From: CAZJDM01 sp964544765
GTDB lineage: Bacteria > Bdellovibrionota_B > Oligoflexia > CAYFLR01
NCBI GenBank assembly: GCA_964544765.1
Contig: CAZJDM010000010.1
Span: 1 to 48,198 of the forward strand
Reading direction: 5' to 3'
Length of the DNA: 48,198 nucleotides
In this document: positions 34,048 to 44,476 of the stretch, piece after piece
Layout of the letters: each line of letters starts with the position of its first letter
Numbering within the stretch: the first letter of the stretch is position 1
Made by a program: the position numbers and the translations under genes
Notes under the pieces: model-generated
What the model was told of the DNA's origin: nothing
The model's input: only the letters and a program-made list of their open reading frames with translations
The model's database searches: none

Positions 34048-35874
34048 TCAATTACTGTTATCAGTTTTTAGAATTGATAAAAATGCCGATTGAGGTATTT
34101 CAACTTTACCAATCATTTTCATCCGCTTCTTACCTTCTTTTTGCTTCTCAAGTAATTTACGTTTACGAGTAATATCTCCTCCATAACACTTAGCTGTTAC
34201 ATCTTTTCTAAGAGCGCCTAATGTCTCACGAGAAATTATCTTGCTTCCTATCGCTGCTTGTATAGCAATTATGAACTGATGTTTTTGTAAATTGGATTTT
34301 ATTTTTTTACACAATTCTCTACCTTTATGAATAGAGTTTTCACGATGGGTAATAATAGAAAGAGCATCTACACTTTCACCATTAATCAAGAAATCTACCT
34401 TAACCAAATCAGACTGAACGTACCTACTGACTTCATAGTCCATAGAAGCATACCCTTTGGTTATCGACTTCAAACGGTCATGAAAATCAAGAACCACCTC
34501 ATTTAAAGGAATATCATATTCAATATGAACACGATTTGAACCAAGAAAATCCATTTTACTCTGAACACCTCGTTTAGTAGTACATAACTGAAGCAAATTA
34601 CCTACAAATTCAGATGGAGTAAAAATCGTTAATTTGACAAAAGGTTCTTCAATAAACTCAATCTTTTGCACATCTGGCAGATCATTAGGATTTTCAATTC
34701 TTATTCGTTTTCCATCCTTCAACAAAGCTTTATAAACAACGGTAGGAGCGGTAATTATTAAATCTAAATCATATTCACGCTCGAGACGTTCTTGTATTAT
34801 CTCCATATGTAATAAACCTAAAAAACCACATCGGTACCCGAACCCTAATGCACTAGAAGTTTCAGGTTCAAATCTAATAGAAGAATCATTAAGAGATAAC
34901 TTGATTAAAGCATCTTTTAAAAGTGGATACTGACTAGTATCAGAAGGAAAAATACCACAAAATACCATCGGCTTTACTTCAGTAAAACCCGGAAAAGGAT
35001 CAGGAGTAGGATTAACAACATCAGTAATGGTATCCCCCACTTTTAGATCACCCAGTCTTTTAACTCCAGTAATAATATAACCCACTAATCCGGCAGAAAG
35101 TGCTGGTAGTTTTTGCATGGAAGGTTTAAATATACCAATATCCAATACATCACAAAGTAAACCTGTCGCCATCATCTTTATTTTTTGCCCTCTTTTTAAC
35201 TCCCCATCAATAATTTTTACTAGAGTTACAATTCCCAAATAAGGGTCATACCAACAATCAAAGATAAGAGCTTTTAAAGGTAGGGTTGAATTACCTGCGG
35301 GTGAAGGTAATTTATGAACAATAGCCTCAAGAATATCTTCTATCCCCTCTCCGGTTTTGGCTGAACACAAAACAGCATCACCTGCCTCAATAGCCAGTTC
35401 ATTTTCGATTTCTTCTTTAATTTCATCTGGCCTGGCACTAGGTAAATCTATCTTGTTTAAAACGGGAAACAATTTTACATTATTATCCATAGCTAAATAT
35501 ACATTAGCTAATGTTTGCGCTTCAACCCCTTGAGATGAGTCAACTACAAGTAGCGCTCCTTCACATGCCGCTAGACTTCGAGACACCTCATAAGTAAAAT
35601 CAACATGTCCCGGGGTATCTATTAAATTTAAAGTATAGGTATTACCATCCTTCGCTTTATAAGACATGCTCACTGTTTGTGCTTTGATAGTTATACCTCT
35701 CTCCCTCTCTAGAGGCATTGTATCCAGCATTTGATCCCGCATCTCTCTATCGCCAACGGTCTTGGTTTTCTGTAATAAACGATCTGCTATAGTGGACTTA
35801 CCGTGATCAATATGAGCAATAATGGCAAAATTTCTCATAAAAAACATTGACTTATTATTAAGGTTATCACTCAT
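34048..35874 (-). CDS. lepA: Elongation factor 4 (LepA)
   Basis: Ribosomal GTPase with the EF-G-like fold. G1 AHIDHGKST, G2 ERERGITIKAQT, G3 DTPGHVDF, G4 NKIDLP. Domain II and III are followed by the LepA-specific C-terminal domain (KCYGGDITRKRKLLEKQKEGKKRMK). AAAGGA before the ATG at 35874 supports that start (608 aa). A frame extending to 35907 adds 11 residues without its own ribosome binding site. Confidence 0.96.
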   Translation of the reverse strand: MSDNLNNKSMFFMRNFAIIAHIDHGKSTIADRLLQKTKTVGDREMRDQMLDTMPLERERGITIKAQTVSMSYKAKDGNTYTLNLIDTPGHVDFTYEVSRSLAACEGALLVVDSSQGVEAQTLANVYLAMDNNVKLFPVLNKIDLPSARPDEIKEEIENELAIEAGDAVLCSAKTGEGIEDILEAIVHKLPSPAGNSTLPLKALIFDCWYDPYLGIVTLVKIIDGELKRGQKIKMMATGLLCDVLDIGIFKPSMQKLPALSAGLVGYIITGVKRLGDLKVGDTITDVVNPTPDPFPGFTEVKPMVFCGIFPSDTSQYPLLKDALIKLSLNDSSIRFEPETSSALGFGYRCGFLGLLHMEIIQERLEREYDLDLIITAPTVVYKALLKDGKRIRIENPNDLPDVQKIEFIEEPFVKLTIFTPSEFVGNLLQLCTTKRGVQSKMDFLGSNRVHIEYDIPLNEVVLDFHDRLKSITKGYASMDYEVSRYVQSDLVKVDFLINGESVDALSIITHRENSIHKGRELCKKIKSNLQKHQFIIAIQAAIGSKIISRETLGALRKDVTAKCYGGDITRKRKLLEKQKEGKKRMKMIGKVEIPQSAFLSILKTDNSN

Positions 35875-36038
35875 AGTTTCCTTTGGATTATCTATTGGAT
35901 TCATCAAAATTACTTCTATCTACATAATATAATTATATAATAACTTCTATACTATATAATAAATCACCCGGATGCTCAATCTACACCAAACCAGATAGTA
36001 GTGTCAAACTTAAGGTGATATTATACAGGGGAAACGCG

Positions 36039-37346
36039 TTATATCCTGGTTACGGTTTTTTGAGTAATAAAAATAGTAAGTTCAGACCTGACATTATCGT
36101 TTTTCAACTGTTTAAAAAGCAGGCCCACAACCGGAACATTTGATAAAAAGGCAAATCCATTACGTTTTTTCATAGTTTGTTCAGAAGTCATTCCACTAAT
36201 CATTAAAGTTTTACCATCCTCAATTAGTAGGGTTCCTTGAAAAAAGTTTCTTTGTCTATCTTTGATAGGATCAGGAGTAATAATTTCAATTTCTAGTTCA
36301 GTTGATATACTGGAACTATTAATTAAAGAAGCTGTCAAGTTGACTGAAATTCCAAATGATTGTTGACCCCTACTACTTCCTTTAGCTATAAAAGACGATT
36401 TCTTACCATTTAATGAAAGTATAACAGGTTTATTGACAATTTTTCCTCGACCTGATTTTTCCAAGGTATGCAACATCGGTTTGAGTACTTTGGTAAGATC
36501 AAAAGAAGATTTATACAAATTAGCCAAACTTACCGGATGAGTATGATTTATACCTATATCTGTCAACACACCCTGGGTATGTATAACAAAAGTAAGCTTG
36601 GTCTCGATTAAAAGAGGTTCCTTTTGGACCAAGGTTGTAAAATCAATTATTTTCATAGCTGGTTCATATTGTTTTTTATACTCCGTTAACTTACTTTTAA
36701 ATTTATCTTGATCCCAAACCTGACCTAAAACACTTATGACACAGGGTTTTTGTTGATTGAATATATACTCTCCGCTTTTTAAAGTATTTAATTCTTTTAC
36801 TATGAGTTGATAAATACTCTTACATAAAACCGATGAAAATGAATAATGCAAAGAAATGTTATGATCTCGTGATAACTTTTTTAAAAGATTATGCTGCTTG
36901 ATATCCCCTAAAATACCCCGTACTATTAATTCATCATCCAATTGACTGATAATAAGTTGGGGAGACTTTAATAATAATCGTTTTAAACGCTTCTTTTTAT
37001 CTATTTGTTCATAGGGTTGTACAATCACATTCACTAACATTGGAGGTTTTCTATCTTTGAATTTAATAATTAGATTAGTATTGCCTGGCATAATGCCATA
37101 AATAAGAACCTGATTTTCTATAGGAAATTTCTTTACTTCCACAATTCTACTGTTACCAACAGAAATGGATTTAATACCCTGGTAAGATAACTCTCTATGC
37201 TTACCAACTTGCAAAACAATACTTTCAATAGCAGTACTGGTAATTATCGCCCTTAAATTAATTGAAGAAATATAACTTACAAAACTAAATAATACATAGA
37301 CCTTCAGTAGATAATAACTAAATATCCGCATACGAGTACTTACCAT
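36039..37346 (-). CDS. cpaC: CpaC-like secretin of a Tad/Flp pilus
   Basis: 435 aa. The pilus-assembly N-terminal domain typical of CpaC (ISVGNSRIVEVKKFP, IYGIMPGNTNLIIKF) leads to a middle region and a C-terminal secretin domain (LTFVIHTQGV, GKIVNKPVILSLNG, FLSNVPVVGLLF). It would form the outer-membrane channel for Flp pili. It overlaps the CpaB-like gene by 7 bp. Length is typical. No TadA ATPase or TadBC platform is in this window. Confidence 0.86.
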   Translation of the reverse strand: MVSTRMRIFSYYLLKVYVLFSFVSYISSINLRAIITSTAIESIVLQVGKHRELSYQGIKSISVGNSRIVEVKKFPIENQVLIYGIMPGNTNLIIKFKDRKPPMLVNVIVQPYEQIDKKKRLKRLLLKSPQLIISQLDDELIVRGILGDIKQHNLLKKLSRDHNISLHYSFSSVLCKSIYQLIVKELNTLKSGEYIFNQQKPCVISVLGQVWDQDKFKSKLTEYKKQYEPAMKIIDFTTLVQKEPLLIETKLTFVIHTQGVLTDIGINHTHPVSLANLYKSSFDLTKVLKPMLHTLEKSGRGKIVNKPVILSLNGKKSSFIAKGSSRGQQSFGISVNLTASLINSSSISTELEIEIITPDPIKDRQRNFFQGTLLIEDGKTLMISGMTSEQTMKKRNGFAFLSNVPVVGLLFKQLKNDNVRSELTIFITQKTVTRI

Positions 37347-37987
37347 TCTTCATTTCTCTTAAAAATCTGAATATTTTCTTTGGGCGCAGAATCAAGGTTC
37401 AGTGACATCTGATGAGAAGGAAACTTTACTCCCGTTGCTCTGGTCATAAAGATAGAACCATTTTGAAGGCTCCAAATAGCCCTAGGCACCAGATGAGAGG
37501 GGATACAAACCTCAAGTGTATTCTTTGATAACTGCTGAACAGGTGTATCCTGAGATAAAACAAAAACCTTCGACTGACTGGTATTCTTAATATAAATAAA
37601 TAAATCCATGAAAGTCTTTTTATTACTTACATCACCCGCTTCTTCCTTTTCTTTTTGTTTATGGAAAAAATGAAAAGGATAATTCATTTTTGTTACGGGG
37701 ATAAAAAAATTAGTTTTTCCCTCTGAACAACTCAATTGTTGCGTTTTTTGATCTTTTTGATTTTTTTGTTCGCTCTGACCTTTTTGATTTTTATTTATGT
37801 TTTGATCATCCCTGACATCAAGAGCCATTTGATCCTGAAAAAAATAATTTACTCCGAAAGCTACCACATAGCCCATACAAAATCCGATAGAGATAATAAT
37901 GACTTTTTGTCTAACAAGTTTGCTGTTAGATAATCTTTGATCATTTAATTGTGAATTGTCAGAGTTATCAGTTAATGGATAATTCAT
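37340..37987 (-). CDS. CpaB-like pilus assembly protein
   Basis: 215 aa, one N-terminal membrane helix (residues 29-50), a Lys/Gln/Asn-rich linker (QKGQSEQKNQKDQK), and a C-terminal region (KVFVLSQDTPVQQL, then NTLEVCIPSHLVPRAIWSLQNG) with the order seen in the CpaB/RcpC domain. The SAF domain is not obvious, so it is a divergent or shortened CpaB. It lies directly before cpaC with 7 bp overlap and after the small protein at 37984 with 4 bp overlap. Confidence 0.65.
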   Translation of the reverse strand: MNYPLTDNSDNSQLNDQRLSNSKLVRQKVIIISIGFCMGYVVAFGVNYFFQDQMALDVRDDQNINKNQKGQSEQKNQKDQKTQQLSCSEGKTNFFIPVTKMNYPFHFFHKQKEKEEAGDVSNKKTFMDLFIYIKNTSQSKVFVLSQDTPVQQLSKNTLEVCIPSHLVPRAIWSLQNGSIFMTRATGVKFPSHQMSLNLDSAPKENIQIFKRNEEW

Positions 37988-38340
37988 CTAATTATCTCCA
38001 TATCTTTAATTAGTAAACTCTTAGGTATATTAGGCATATTAGGTATATATGGAAAACAATATTGAGGTAATATTTTCAAACAAAACTTAGCAATACCATC
38101 TGAACTAGGTTTTGAAAGTACAATTTTGGAAGCAATAAATGAGTCTGATTCAGGTATAGAGGAAAGAGGTTTATTTTTATTATGCAATTTACTGCTGATT
38201 ATTAAAATATCATTCAATTTATCCATCAAAGAAATGGCATACCATTGATTTAGTAAAACCCTACTAAAAAAAAGTAAACAGAAAACTCCTACAAATACCG
38301 AAATAAATAGAATGCAAAATCCCGATTGTCTATTACCCAA
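37984..38340 (-). CDS. Small TadE-like pseudopilin
   Basis: 118 aa. A short N-terminal basic stretch and hydrophobic helix (SGFCILFISVFVGVFCLLFFS) followed by a mostly polar region, the plan of TadE/F-type minor pilins. It overlaps the CpaB-like gene by 4 bp (ATGA), so is coupled to it. Assignment is by topology and context. Confidence 0.55.
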   Translation of the reverse strand: MGNRQSGFCILFISVFVGVFCLLFFSRVLLNQWYAISLMDKLNDILIISSKLHNKNKPLSSIPESDSFIASKIVLSKPSSDGIAKFCLKILPQYCFPYIPNMPNIPKSLLIKDMEIIR

Positions 38341-38362
38341 TTTTCCTATACTCCTTTACTCC

Positions 38363-38839
38363 TCATTCCTCACTTTGAAACCACGTTGAGTACCACTGAT
38401 AATCTTCAACAGTATAATTATAAAGTGAATAAAAACCCACGACATTACACAACTGAACCTTTAGGTCACAGATACGGGTTGAAAACTCATATCTTGAACC
38501 AAATCTTGATGATCTCTGAAACGAAGCAGGAAATACTCTCAATCTAAAAAATGATGTAGGATATTCATTTAAATAATTCATAAACAAAGAAATTCTATTA
38601 TTAATAATTAACATCACTTCAGAAGAAGAAAGTTCATCTTCATAGGTTTGTTTTAAATTTAGTTCGTTTAATATATAGTTTTGCAAAGGATAAGTAATAA
38701 GACTTAAAGCTGTCGTTGTTTTTAAACGCTCTATAAATCTATATTTGATACTTTTATAGTTAAGATTATACAGTGATATAGAAATAGCTATTAACAATAA
38801 ATAAACGGCATTCATACCGTCACTATATGCAAATTTCAA
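38363..38839 (-). CDS. Small TadE/TadG-like protein
   Basis: 158 aa with an N-terminal hydrophobic helix (AVYLLLIAISISLYNLNY) and a polar extracytoplasmic region with two cysteines near the C terminus. First gene of the operon leading to cpaBC, 22 bp before the next. It is likely another pseudopilin; the family is not certain. Confidence 0.5.
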   Translation of the reverse strand: MKFAYSDGMNAVYLLLIAISISLYNLNYKSIKYRFIERLKTTTALSLITYPLQNYILNELNLKQTYEDELSSSEVMLIINNRISLFMNYLNEYPTSFFRLRVFPASFQRSSRFGSRYEFSTRICDLKVQLCNVVGFYSLYNYTVEDYQWYSTWFQSEE

Positions 38840-39012
38840 ACCATCTATTCATCGGTAATCTAATCAATATTTTAATTAGCTAAAAATATTTATTTTATGT
38901 TACTACCTTTTACACAAACCTAAAAAATCATATTAGAAAAACAGTCTCTTTAAGTATCGTTTAGGATCTTTACAGTGTAAAAACACTACACGTGAATGGT
39001 GTTTGAAGGATA

Positions 39013-40761
39013 TTATACTAGAAAAAAGTTGGTAATATATTTGGGAACCAATTCAGACAAATCTTCCGGAAAAAAGTTTAGCTCTTCTTCCAAAACCTTT
39101 AATTTATCATTTAAACATTGATCAAGTAATTCAGAAAACCTGGTTATAATTTGATCTGATTCAAAAGAGTCCTTAATTAGGTTTTTAAAATAATCTTTAT
39201 GATCCAGAGAAAAGCTCTTTACTACTTCTCCCTTAGAATTAGATGAAACCGTCATATTATCAATAATCGTTTTTAAATCCTGCCGTTTAATGGGATCAAC
39301 AGAAAAACTTCCTGAAACCTGATAATTAAGGATAGAGGTTGAGAACAAACGATGTAAAAGTCCTGATTGATAGGAAGAATCTGAAGATATTTTATTAATC
39401 TTTAAAACTCCCGTAAACCATTGTTCATATATATAAAAAATAATCTTATCCTTAAATAAAGTATTCAAATCATTTAATGACTCTGGTTGGAAGAGCATTT
39501 CTTTTTCATTAAAATCCAATAATTTAGAGTCAGATGATATCTGGTCTATTTGACTCACTTGTTCAAAAAGTTGATATTCATCTTCTGTAAGGAGTAAATT
39601 AAGCTGGCCCTCAGCAAAAACTGCTGCCTTTTTAATAAACTGCATAAACTTCTTTTTATTGTTATAAATCAAGGAATATCCCAGTCTGAATAATTCCATT
39701 GGAGGGATAGATTTGACAAATGTCGATAATAAATCAAAATGTTTTTGATCTGATTGATCATCAGTAATTAAATAATCTAAACTCAAACTTACCATATTTT
39801 GAGCAAATCTAGATTCTTTTTGAATATTTCTCACATCAGCTGGAGAAATCTGTTTAGCTGAGGCTACTATATTAACCAGAGCCAAAAAGTCATTTTGTAT
39901 CTCAAAAAATTTATCCTCACCTATTTGTTCATCACTTAGCGCCATCAAGAAAAAATTCTTAAGAGAGTGTTCTTGAGTTTTAAGCGATGTCCCAGGTACA
40001 ACTTTTTGACTCTTTAAGACTTGAAAGTTTTTAGTTAACTTCGTCTTCAACTTATCAGGTTTAACTGGAGAAAATATCTTGGTAGCTTCATAAAAAGGTA
40101 AAAAGCCTTTTTCTGAGGTTCTGGCATCCTTAAACCGATAGCTTAACTCTTCTAAATTTGATTTCATGGCGAAACGAACTTCATCAAGAAATCTTACCGC
40201 GTAATCAAAGTCTGCTTGATACAAAATGTTTATTACCTTTTTAATGAAAGATAATTCTTCTTCTTTTTCAGTTATCACTTCTATTTGATATCGTCGATCT
40301 TGGGTTAAAAAGCATTTATCTTCATCAGGATAGAAATTTTTTTCTTGTTCCTCAAAATCAGACTCAATATATACCCGAATAATGGAGGAAAAAAACAATG
40401 AAACCTGCTCATAGTCTAATTCTTTTAAAGCTCTAACTAAATATTCAGGACCTAACTCTGAATATAATTCAAGCCAAGAAAGAAATTTTCCTGGTAAGAA
40501 TTCATCTTTGTTCCAGCAGTCTAAATCCGCAATATCTTGCTTCTGTTCAGGAGATAGTAGGGAAATCAACTCCAGTGAATCTTCTTTCCCAACATCTATA
40601 ATAGTTTGATAGATAATCTGTCCAGGAATCGTTGGGATTATCTGGGATGCGAGAGGATGATACACCAACTGCAATACATCTTTAGAAAGATTTCCTTTCC
40701 CAATTGCTAAAAATCTGGTTTGTGGGAGTAATTTACTTGGACTGTCATCAATACCTACCAT
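39013..40761 (-). CDS. DUF6178-like cytoplasmic protein
   Basis: 582 aa, acidic, no signal or membrane segment, mainly helical. The N-terminal LSLLSPEQKQDIADLDCW with FLSWLELYSELGPEYLVRAL and DEDKCFLTQDRRYQIE segments match what I recall as the DUF6178 family of deltaproteobacteria. MgtE-N-like helical repeats (LIIS..LLSPEQ) are suggestive. Function unknown. It stands alone, divergent from the PilZ gene. Confidence 0.7.
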   Translation of the reverse strand: MVGIDDSPSKLLPQTRFLAIGKGNLSKDVLQLVYHPLASQIIPTIPGQIIYQTIIDVGKEDSLELISLLSPEQKQDIADLDCWNKDEFLPGKFLSWLELYSELGPEYLVRALKELDYEQVSLFFSSIIRVYIESDFEEQEKNFYPDEDKCFLTQDRRYQIEVITEKEEELSFIKKVINILYQADFDYAVRFLDEVRFAMKSNLEELSYRFKDARTSEKGFLPFYEATKIFSPVKPDKLKTKLTKNFQVLKSQKVVPGTSLKTQEHSLKNFFLMALSDEQIGEDKFFEIQNDFLALVNIVASAKQISPADVRNIQKESRFAQNMVSLSLDYLITDDQSDQKHFDLLSTFVKSIPPMELFRLGYSLIYNNKKKFMQFIKKAAVFAEGQLNLLLTEDEYQLFEQVSQIDQISSDSKLLDFNEKEMLFQPESLNDLNTLFKDKIIFYIYEQWFTGVLKINKISSDSSYQSGLLHRLFSTSILNYQVSGSFSVDPIKRQDLKTIIDNMTVSSNSKGEVVKSFSLDHKDYFKNLIKDSFESDQIITRFSELLDQCLNDKLKVLEEELNFFPEDLSELVPKYITNFFLV

Positions 40762-40902
40762 ACGACGAGTTTCGTATCATATTCAATTTATTATGTCAAT
40801 CTGATCAATAGTAATAATAGGGTAATGATTGACCTCATGGTCAAATTTGCATAAAATATTATCAAAATACAGAAATAACTTAATATTTGGGGGGATAATA
40901 TA

Positions 40903-41391
40903 ATGGCCAAAAAAACAAAAACCCAAAAATCCAGCAAATCCAAAGGGATAAAAAAATCTCAAAGAGAAACTAAACGTAAAGAGATTTCTTTTGCCGTTGA
41001 TTATTATCCTCATGCTTCAAGTGTAGAAAAAGGAAAGGGGGGCTCTAAGGGACGAAAAAAAGTTAAGGCCAGTTTAAAAGGAGACTATTTCTTTGATTTT
41101 GCGGCTAATATTGGCTCTGGTGGGGTTTTTATCCGCACAACAAGTCCCTTAAAAATTGAGCAGGTCCTTACTTTGAAATTTACTATTCCGGGTACTAATA
41201 AAAATATTACTACTAAAGGTAAGGTAATTTGGGTCCAGGAACATAATAAAGATAACCCCAAATTTGTTATACCTGGTATGGGAATTCAATTCGTTGATTT
41301 ACCACACGAAAAACGTCAAGACATTCAAAATTACATCAATAATAATGAAAATAATGATATTGAGAATGAAAGCGATAATAATGCCGCTTAA
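40903..41391 (+). CDS. PilZ-type domain protein
   Basis: 162 aa. A basic, Lys-rich N-terminal tail (residues 1-28) precedes a PilZ-like barrel (FDFAANIGSGGVFIRT, KIEQVLTLKFTIPG, KGKVIWVQE, GIQFVDLPHEKRQDI). The pattern matches the Myxococcus-type PilZ subfamily. The canonical RxxxR c-di-GMP motif is not clear in the N terminus, so c-di-GMP binding is uncertain. A GGGGG site lies just before the ATG. Confidence 0.8.
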   Translation: MAKKTKTQKSSKSKGIKKSQRETKRKEISFAVDYYPHASSVEKGKGGSKGRKKVKASLKGDYFFDFAANIGSGGVFIRTTSPLKIEQVLTLKFTIPGTNKNITTKGKVIWVQEHNKDNPKFVIPGMGIQFVDLPHEKRQDIQNYINNNENNDIENESDNNAA

Positions 41392-41449
41392 TATTGCTTA
41401 ATATCGCTTATTATCACCTATCACCGCTTATTATCGCCTAACAAACCGT

Positions 41450-42871
41450 TTAAAATGAATAGGTACCAGCGTAAAAAATTGTCCAACCTCTAGCTTCAAC
41501 ATCCTGAACATCTTGTATTGTTTTACCATTTTCAGTTCTAGGAGATATTTTTTGAGCCTCTCCTGTCCCCAATTGATAGACACTACCTACAGTAATACTT
41601 GAGTTTTTTTGTGCCCAAGAAATCGACAAGCTGCCGCCATAATAATCAATATGCTCCAGCTGATTAAATTGGTCGTGATCAATTGGTGGTGCAAACGAAT
41701 AATCAGAAAAGACACCGAACCGCAAAGGCCAATGTGGAGATATATAATATTCCATCCCTACTGCCCAGTTGTGTACAGCTTTTCGATCATTATCAAAGTC
41801 AGACCCAGGTTTAACAGCTGCATGGTAATTGTATTCCGCGGAAACCAGTATACTAGAGGTAGCATATAAAGCTGCACCAGCATTTATTTGTAGGGGATTA
41901 TCTTCTTCCCATCCATCAAGATCTTCAACCTCTGAATTACTACCTTCTCCTAATTGAGCGGTTATCTTCTTAGATTCATCTTCTATTTTAGCATTGGCTT
42001 CATCAACTTCATCCTGTTTATCTTTATAATCCTTCCCATCATACGTTCTATGCATAGAACCAACATAATCATTTTGGTCTTTATAATTTATTCCTTTTCT
42101 GATACTGAGTCCTAATGAGAGTTTTCCTAACATGGCTTGAAAACCCAGGACCGGAATCAATCCCTGATTATTCATATTAAGATAGATATTTTTAGAAATC
42201 ATTCCACTTTGATTATATGTCGCATCATAATTTCTTATAGCAAAATCAAAACCACTAAAAATCAGAGAATAGTTATAATAATAGAGAGTGAGACCAATAC
42301 TAAAAGCATCTCTAATCCGATAAGCAAAAGAAGGACCAATCAATGTTCTGGTCTCTTTAAGTTGGTACGTTCTATATAAAGTATGTACAGTCCCAGGAGA
42401 TATCTGCACTTCTTTAAATACATCATTTTGATCAATCGAAGAATTGATATCATTTATAATTGAAAAACCAATTTTTAAATTACCCAGGGTTTGAATTCCT
42501 CCGACATATGGAGGCGCATGAAGGGTAGTATATTCTGTAAAGTCGGCCGGATTCTCACGATAGTCTTTTCCTAAGTCAGATTGAGGAAAGCCCTTTAATA
42601 TATCCTTGTAGGTTATAACTGATCTTTTATACGCTGTTACTGATGCCTGTATATCGCTGGACTGAGAAAAAGCCAATCCCGCTGGATTATAATAACTCCC
42701 AGAAGGATCATCAGCAATTGCTGTAAAGGCACCTCCCATTCCTACGGATCGATCTCCAATCAAAACCCCTTTATAATGAAGACCTTGTACAAAAATAGCA
42801 TAACCGTTTGACGAATATATTAAAAAAAGACACATCAAAATAAGACGAATATTTGGATTAAGAGAATTCAC
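41450..42871 (-). CDS. FadL/OmpP1-family outer-membrane transporter
   Basis: Outer-membrane beta-barrel for hydrophobic substrates. Signal peptide, then the family N-terminal hatch signature (SVGMGGAFTAIADDPSGSYYNPAGLAF) and alternating amphipathic strands to a terminal Phe. I start it at GTG 42871 because GGAGG lies 10 bases upstream; a frame to 42931 lacks this support. About 473 aa, typical. An Asp/Glu-rich extracellular segment around residues 290-330 is unusual but common for such loops. Confidence 0.9.
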   Translation of the reverse strand: MNSLNPNIRLILMCLFLIYSSNGYAIFVQGLHYKGVLIGDRSVGMGGAFTAIADDPSGSYYNPAGLAFSQSSDIQASVTAYKRSVITYKDILKGFPQSDLGKDYRENPADFTEYTTLHAPPYVGGIQTLGNLKIGFSIINDINSSIDQNDVFKEVQISPGTVHTLYRTYQLKETRTLIGPSFAYRIRDAFSIGLTLYYYNYSLIFSGFDFAIRNYDATYNQSGMISKNIYLNMNNQGLIPVLGFQAMLGKLSLGLSIRKGINYKDQNDYVGSMHRTYDGKDYKDKQDEVDEANAKIEDESKKITAQLGEGSNSEVEDLDGWEEDNPLQINAGAALYATSSILVSAEYNYHAAVKPGSDFDNDRKAVHNWAVGMEYYISPHWPLRFGVFSDYSFAPPIDHDQFNQLEHIDYYGGSLSISWAQKNSSITVGSVYQLGTGEAQKISPRTENGKTIQDVQDVEARGWTIFYAGTYSF

Positions 42872-43012
42872 TTTTTTGAGACCTCCCTTTCTCTCAATTT
42901 CTATTCCATCACATGATGGGTAGAACTGCATTTTGTTTCATCATTATAATGAACGGATTTACTTCGCTCATTACATACCAAATACTTTAAATACTCTATT
43001 TATTTAATTATT

Positions 43013-44476
43013 TTAGCCAGATATTCGTTGAATGGCAAGCATATTGTCATCACTATCGCTGCCATAATCTAATGAGGCGTGAGATATCTTTTTATTTTTT
43101 TTTTCCCTTTGCTTATTTTCTTTATCAAATTGGTAGCCAGCTTTATATAAAATGAGTTTGGTAATTCTATTACCGTCAACCTCTGCTACTTCCAGAGTGA
43201 AATAGTCGTTTGTAATACGATCTCGAACCTTGGGTAATGATCCAAACTGAGCAAGAAAATATCCTCCTACCGAATCAAATTCTTCGTTTTCTTCTTCTAA
43301 ATCCTCATCTTCAGATCGTTCATCATCCCCGTTATTGCTATTACTGAAAGAAATCTTGTCCCAATGAAAAAACTCCCTAAATTGATCGATATTAAGTGAT
43401 GCCTGAATTCTAAACTTTTTAGGCGCTAATTTTACAATATCATCTTCTTCTTGATCATATTCATCACGAATTTCACCGACGATTTCTTCTAACAAATCCT
43501 CCATAGTAATTAACCCAGCTGTGCCGCCATATTCATCAACAACAATAGCAATATGAAGTTTCTCCCGTTTCATTTCTTGAAAAAGAGCGTCTATTTTTTT
43601 ACTTTCTGGGACAAAGAAAGCTTTACGGATAATTTTATTAATTTGCAATTTATCAGTTTGGCCCTTATGAAGAAAATTTAACAAATCCTTGGCATATAGA
43701 ACACCAACAATATTATCAATGCTTTCCTCATATATTGGTATTCTAGAATGACCTTTTTCCTCAATAGCTTTTAGTACTTCATCAATCTCAACATCGGTTG
43801 GAAAGGATGTTATAGAAGTACGGGGAATCATTACCTCACGAACAATGGTGTCATCAAAATCAAAAATACTTGATAACATTTTTGATGTATCCCTTTTGAT
43901 AACTCCCTCTTCTTTACTAACGTTAATCAAAAATTCTAACTCGTTTTCGGTAATCTGTTTAGTACCATCTGATTTAGATTCACCCGCAAATTTCATGGTT
44001 GTATTGGTTAACCATACAAAAACAATCGTAATAGGATAAATGACATAATAAACTAACTTAAGGACCTTCAAGGCTGGAATAGCAAACCCTAGAGCATGAG
44101 CTCTAGCATAGTTTTTTGGGATTATCTCACCAAAGATCAAAATCCATATAGTTGTTACCCCTGTTGCCACACTTAAAATATAATCATGGAAATACCTTTC
44201 CACCAAAACCGTTGCGGTGGAAGCCGCTAGAATATTAACTGTATTGTTCCCTATCAATATGGTGGTCAATATCCGTCGGGGATATCTTAATAGTATCTCA
44301 AGCACATTATATTTAGGGTTACCCTGATCCAATAAATGCTTGATCTTTAATTCAGTAAGTGATGTAAGAGCTGTTTCAGTAGCTGAAAAATAAGCCGAAC
44401 CTATCAAACATCCAATAATTATCAAGGTATATACAAATTCAATAGATTGAAAAAAAGAAAAATCAATGATGGACAA
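43013..44476 (-). CDS. CNNM/CorC-family transport protein with CBS domains
   Basis: 487 aa. CNNM/DUF21 membrane domain (four hydrophobic segments, residues 10-170, including FSATETALTSL and FGEIIPKNYA). Two CBS domains follow (VREVMIPRTSITSFP, HIAIVVDEYGGTAGLITMEDLLEEIVGEI), then the CorC/HlyC C-terminal domain. Linked to Mg2+/Co2+ efflux. It overlaps ybeY by 14 bp, the common ybeY-corC arrangement. Confidence 0.9.
   Translation of the reverse strand: MSIIDFSFFQSIEFVYTLIIIGCLIGSAYFSATETALTSLTELKIKHLLDQGNPKYNVLEILLRYPRRILTTILIGNNTVNILAASTATVLVERYFHDYILSVATGVTTIWILIFGEIIPKNYARAHALGFAIPALKVLKLVYYVIYPITIVFVWLTNTTMKFAGESKSDGTKQITENELEFLINVSKEEGVIKRDTSKMLSSIFDFDDTIVREVMIPRTSITSFPTDVEIDEVLKAIEEKGHSRIPIYEESIDNIVGVLYAKDLLNFLHKGQTDKLQINKIIRKAFFVPESKKIDALFQEMKREKLHIAIVVDEYGGTAGLITMEDLLEEIVGEIRDEYDQEEDDIVKLAPKKFRIQASLNIDQFREFFHWDKISFSNSNNGDDERSEDEDLEEENEEFDSVGGYFLAQFGSLPKVRDRITNDYFTLEVAEVDGNRITKLILYKAGYQFDKENKQREKKNKKISHASLDYGSDSDDNMLAIQRISG

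Noticed and set aside
41391..41450. Repeated TTATCGCC/TATCACC-type runs after the PilZ gene as a repeat array
   Set aside because: Short, imperfect and AT-rich; units are irregular, so not a CRISPR or ordered repeat.
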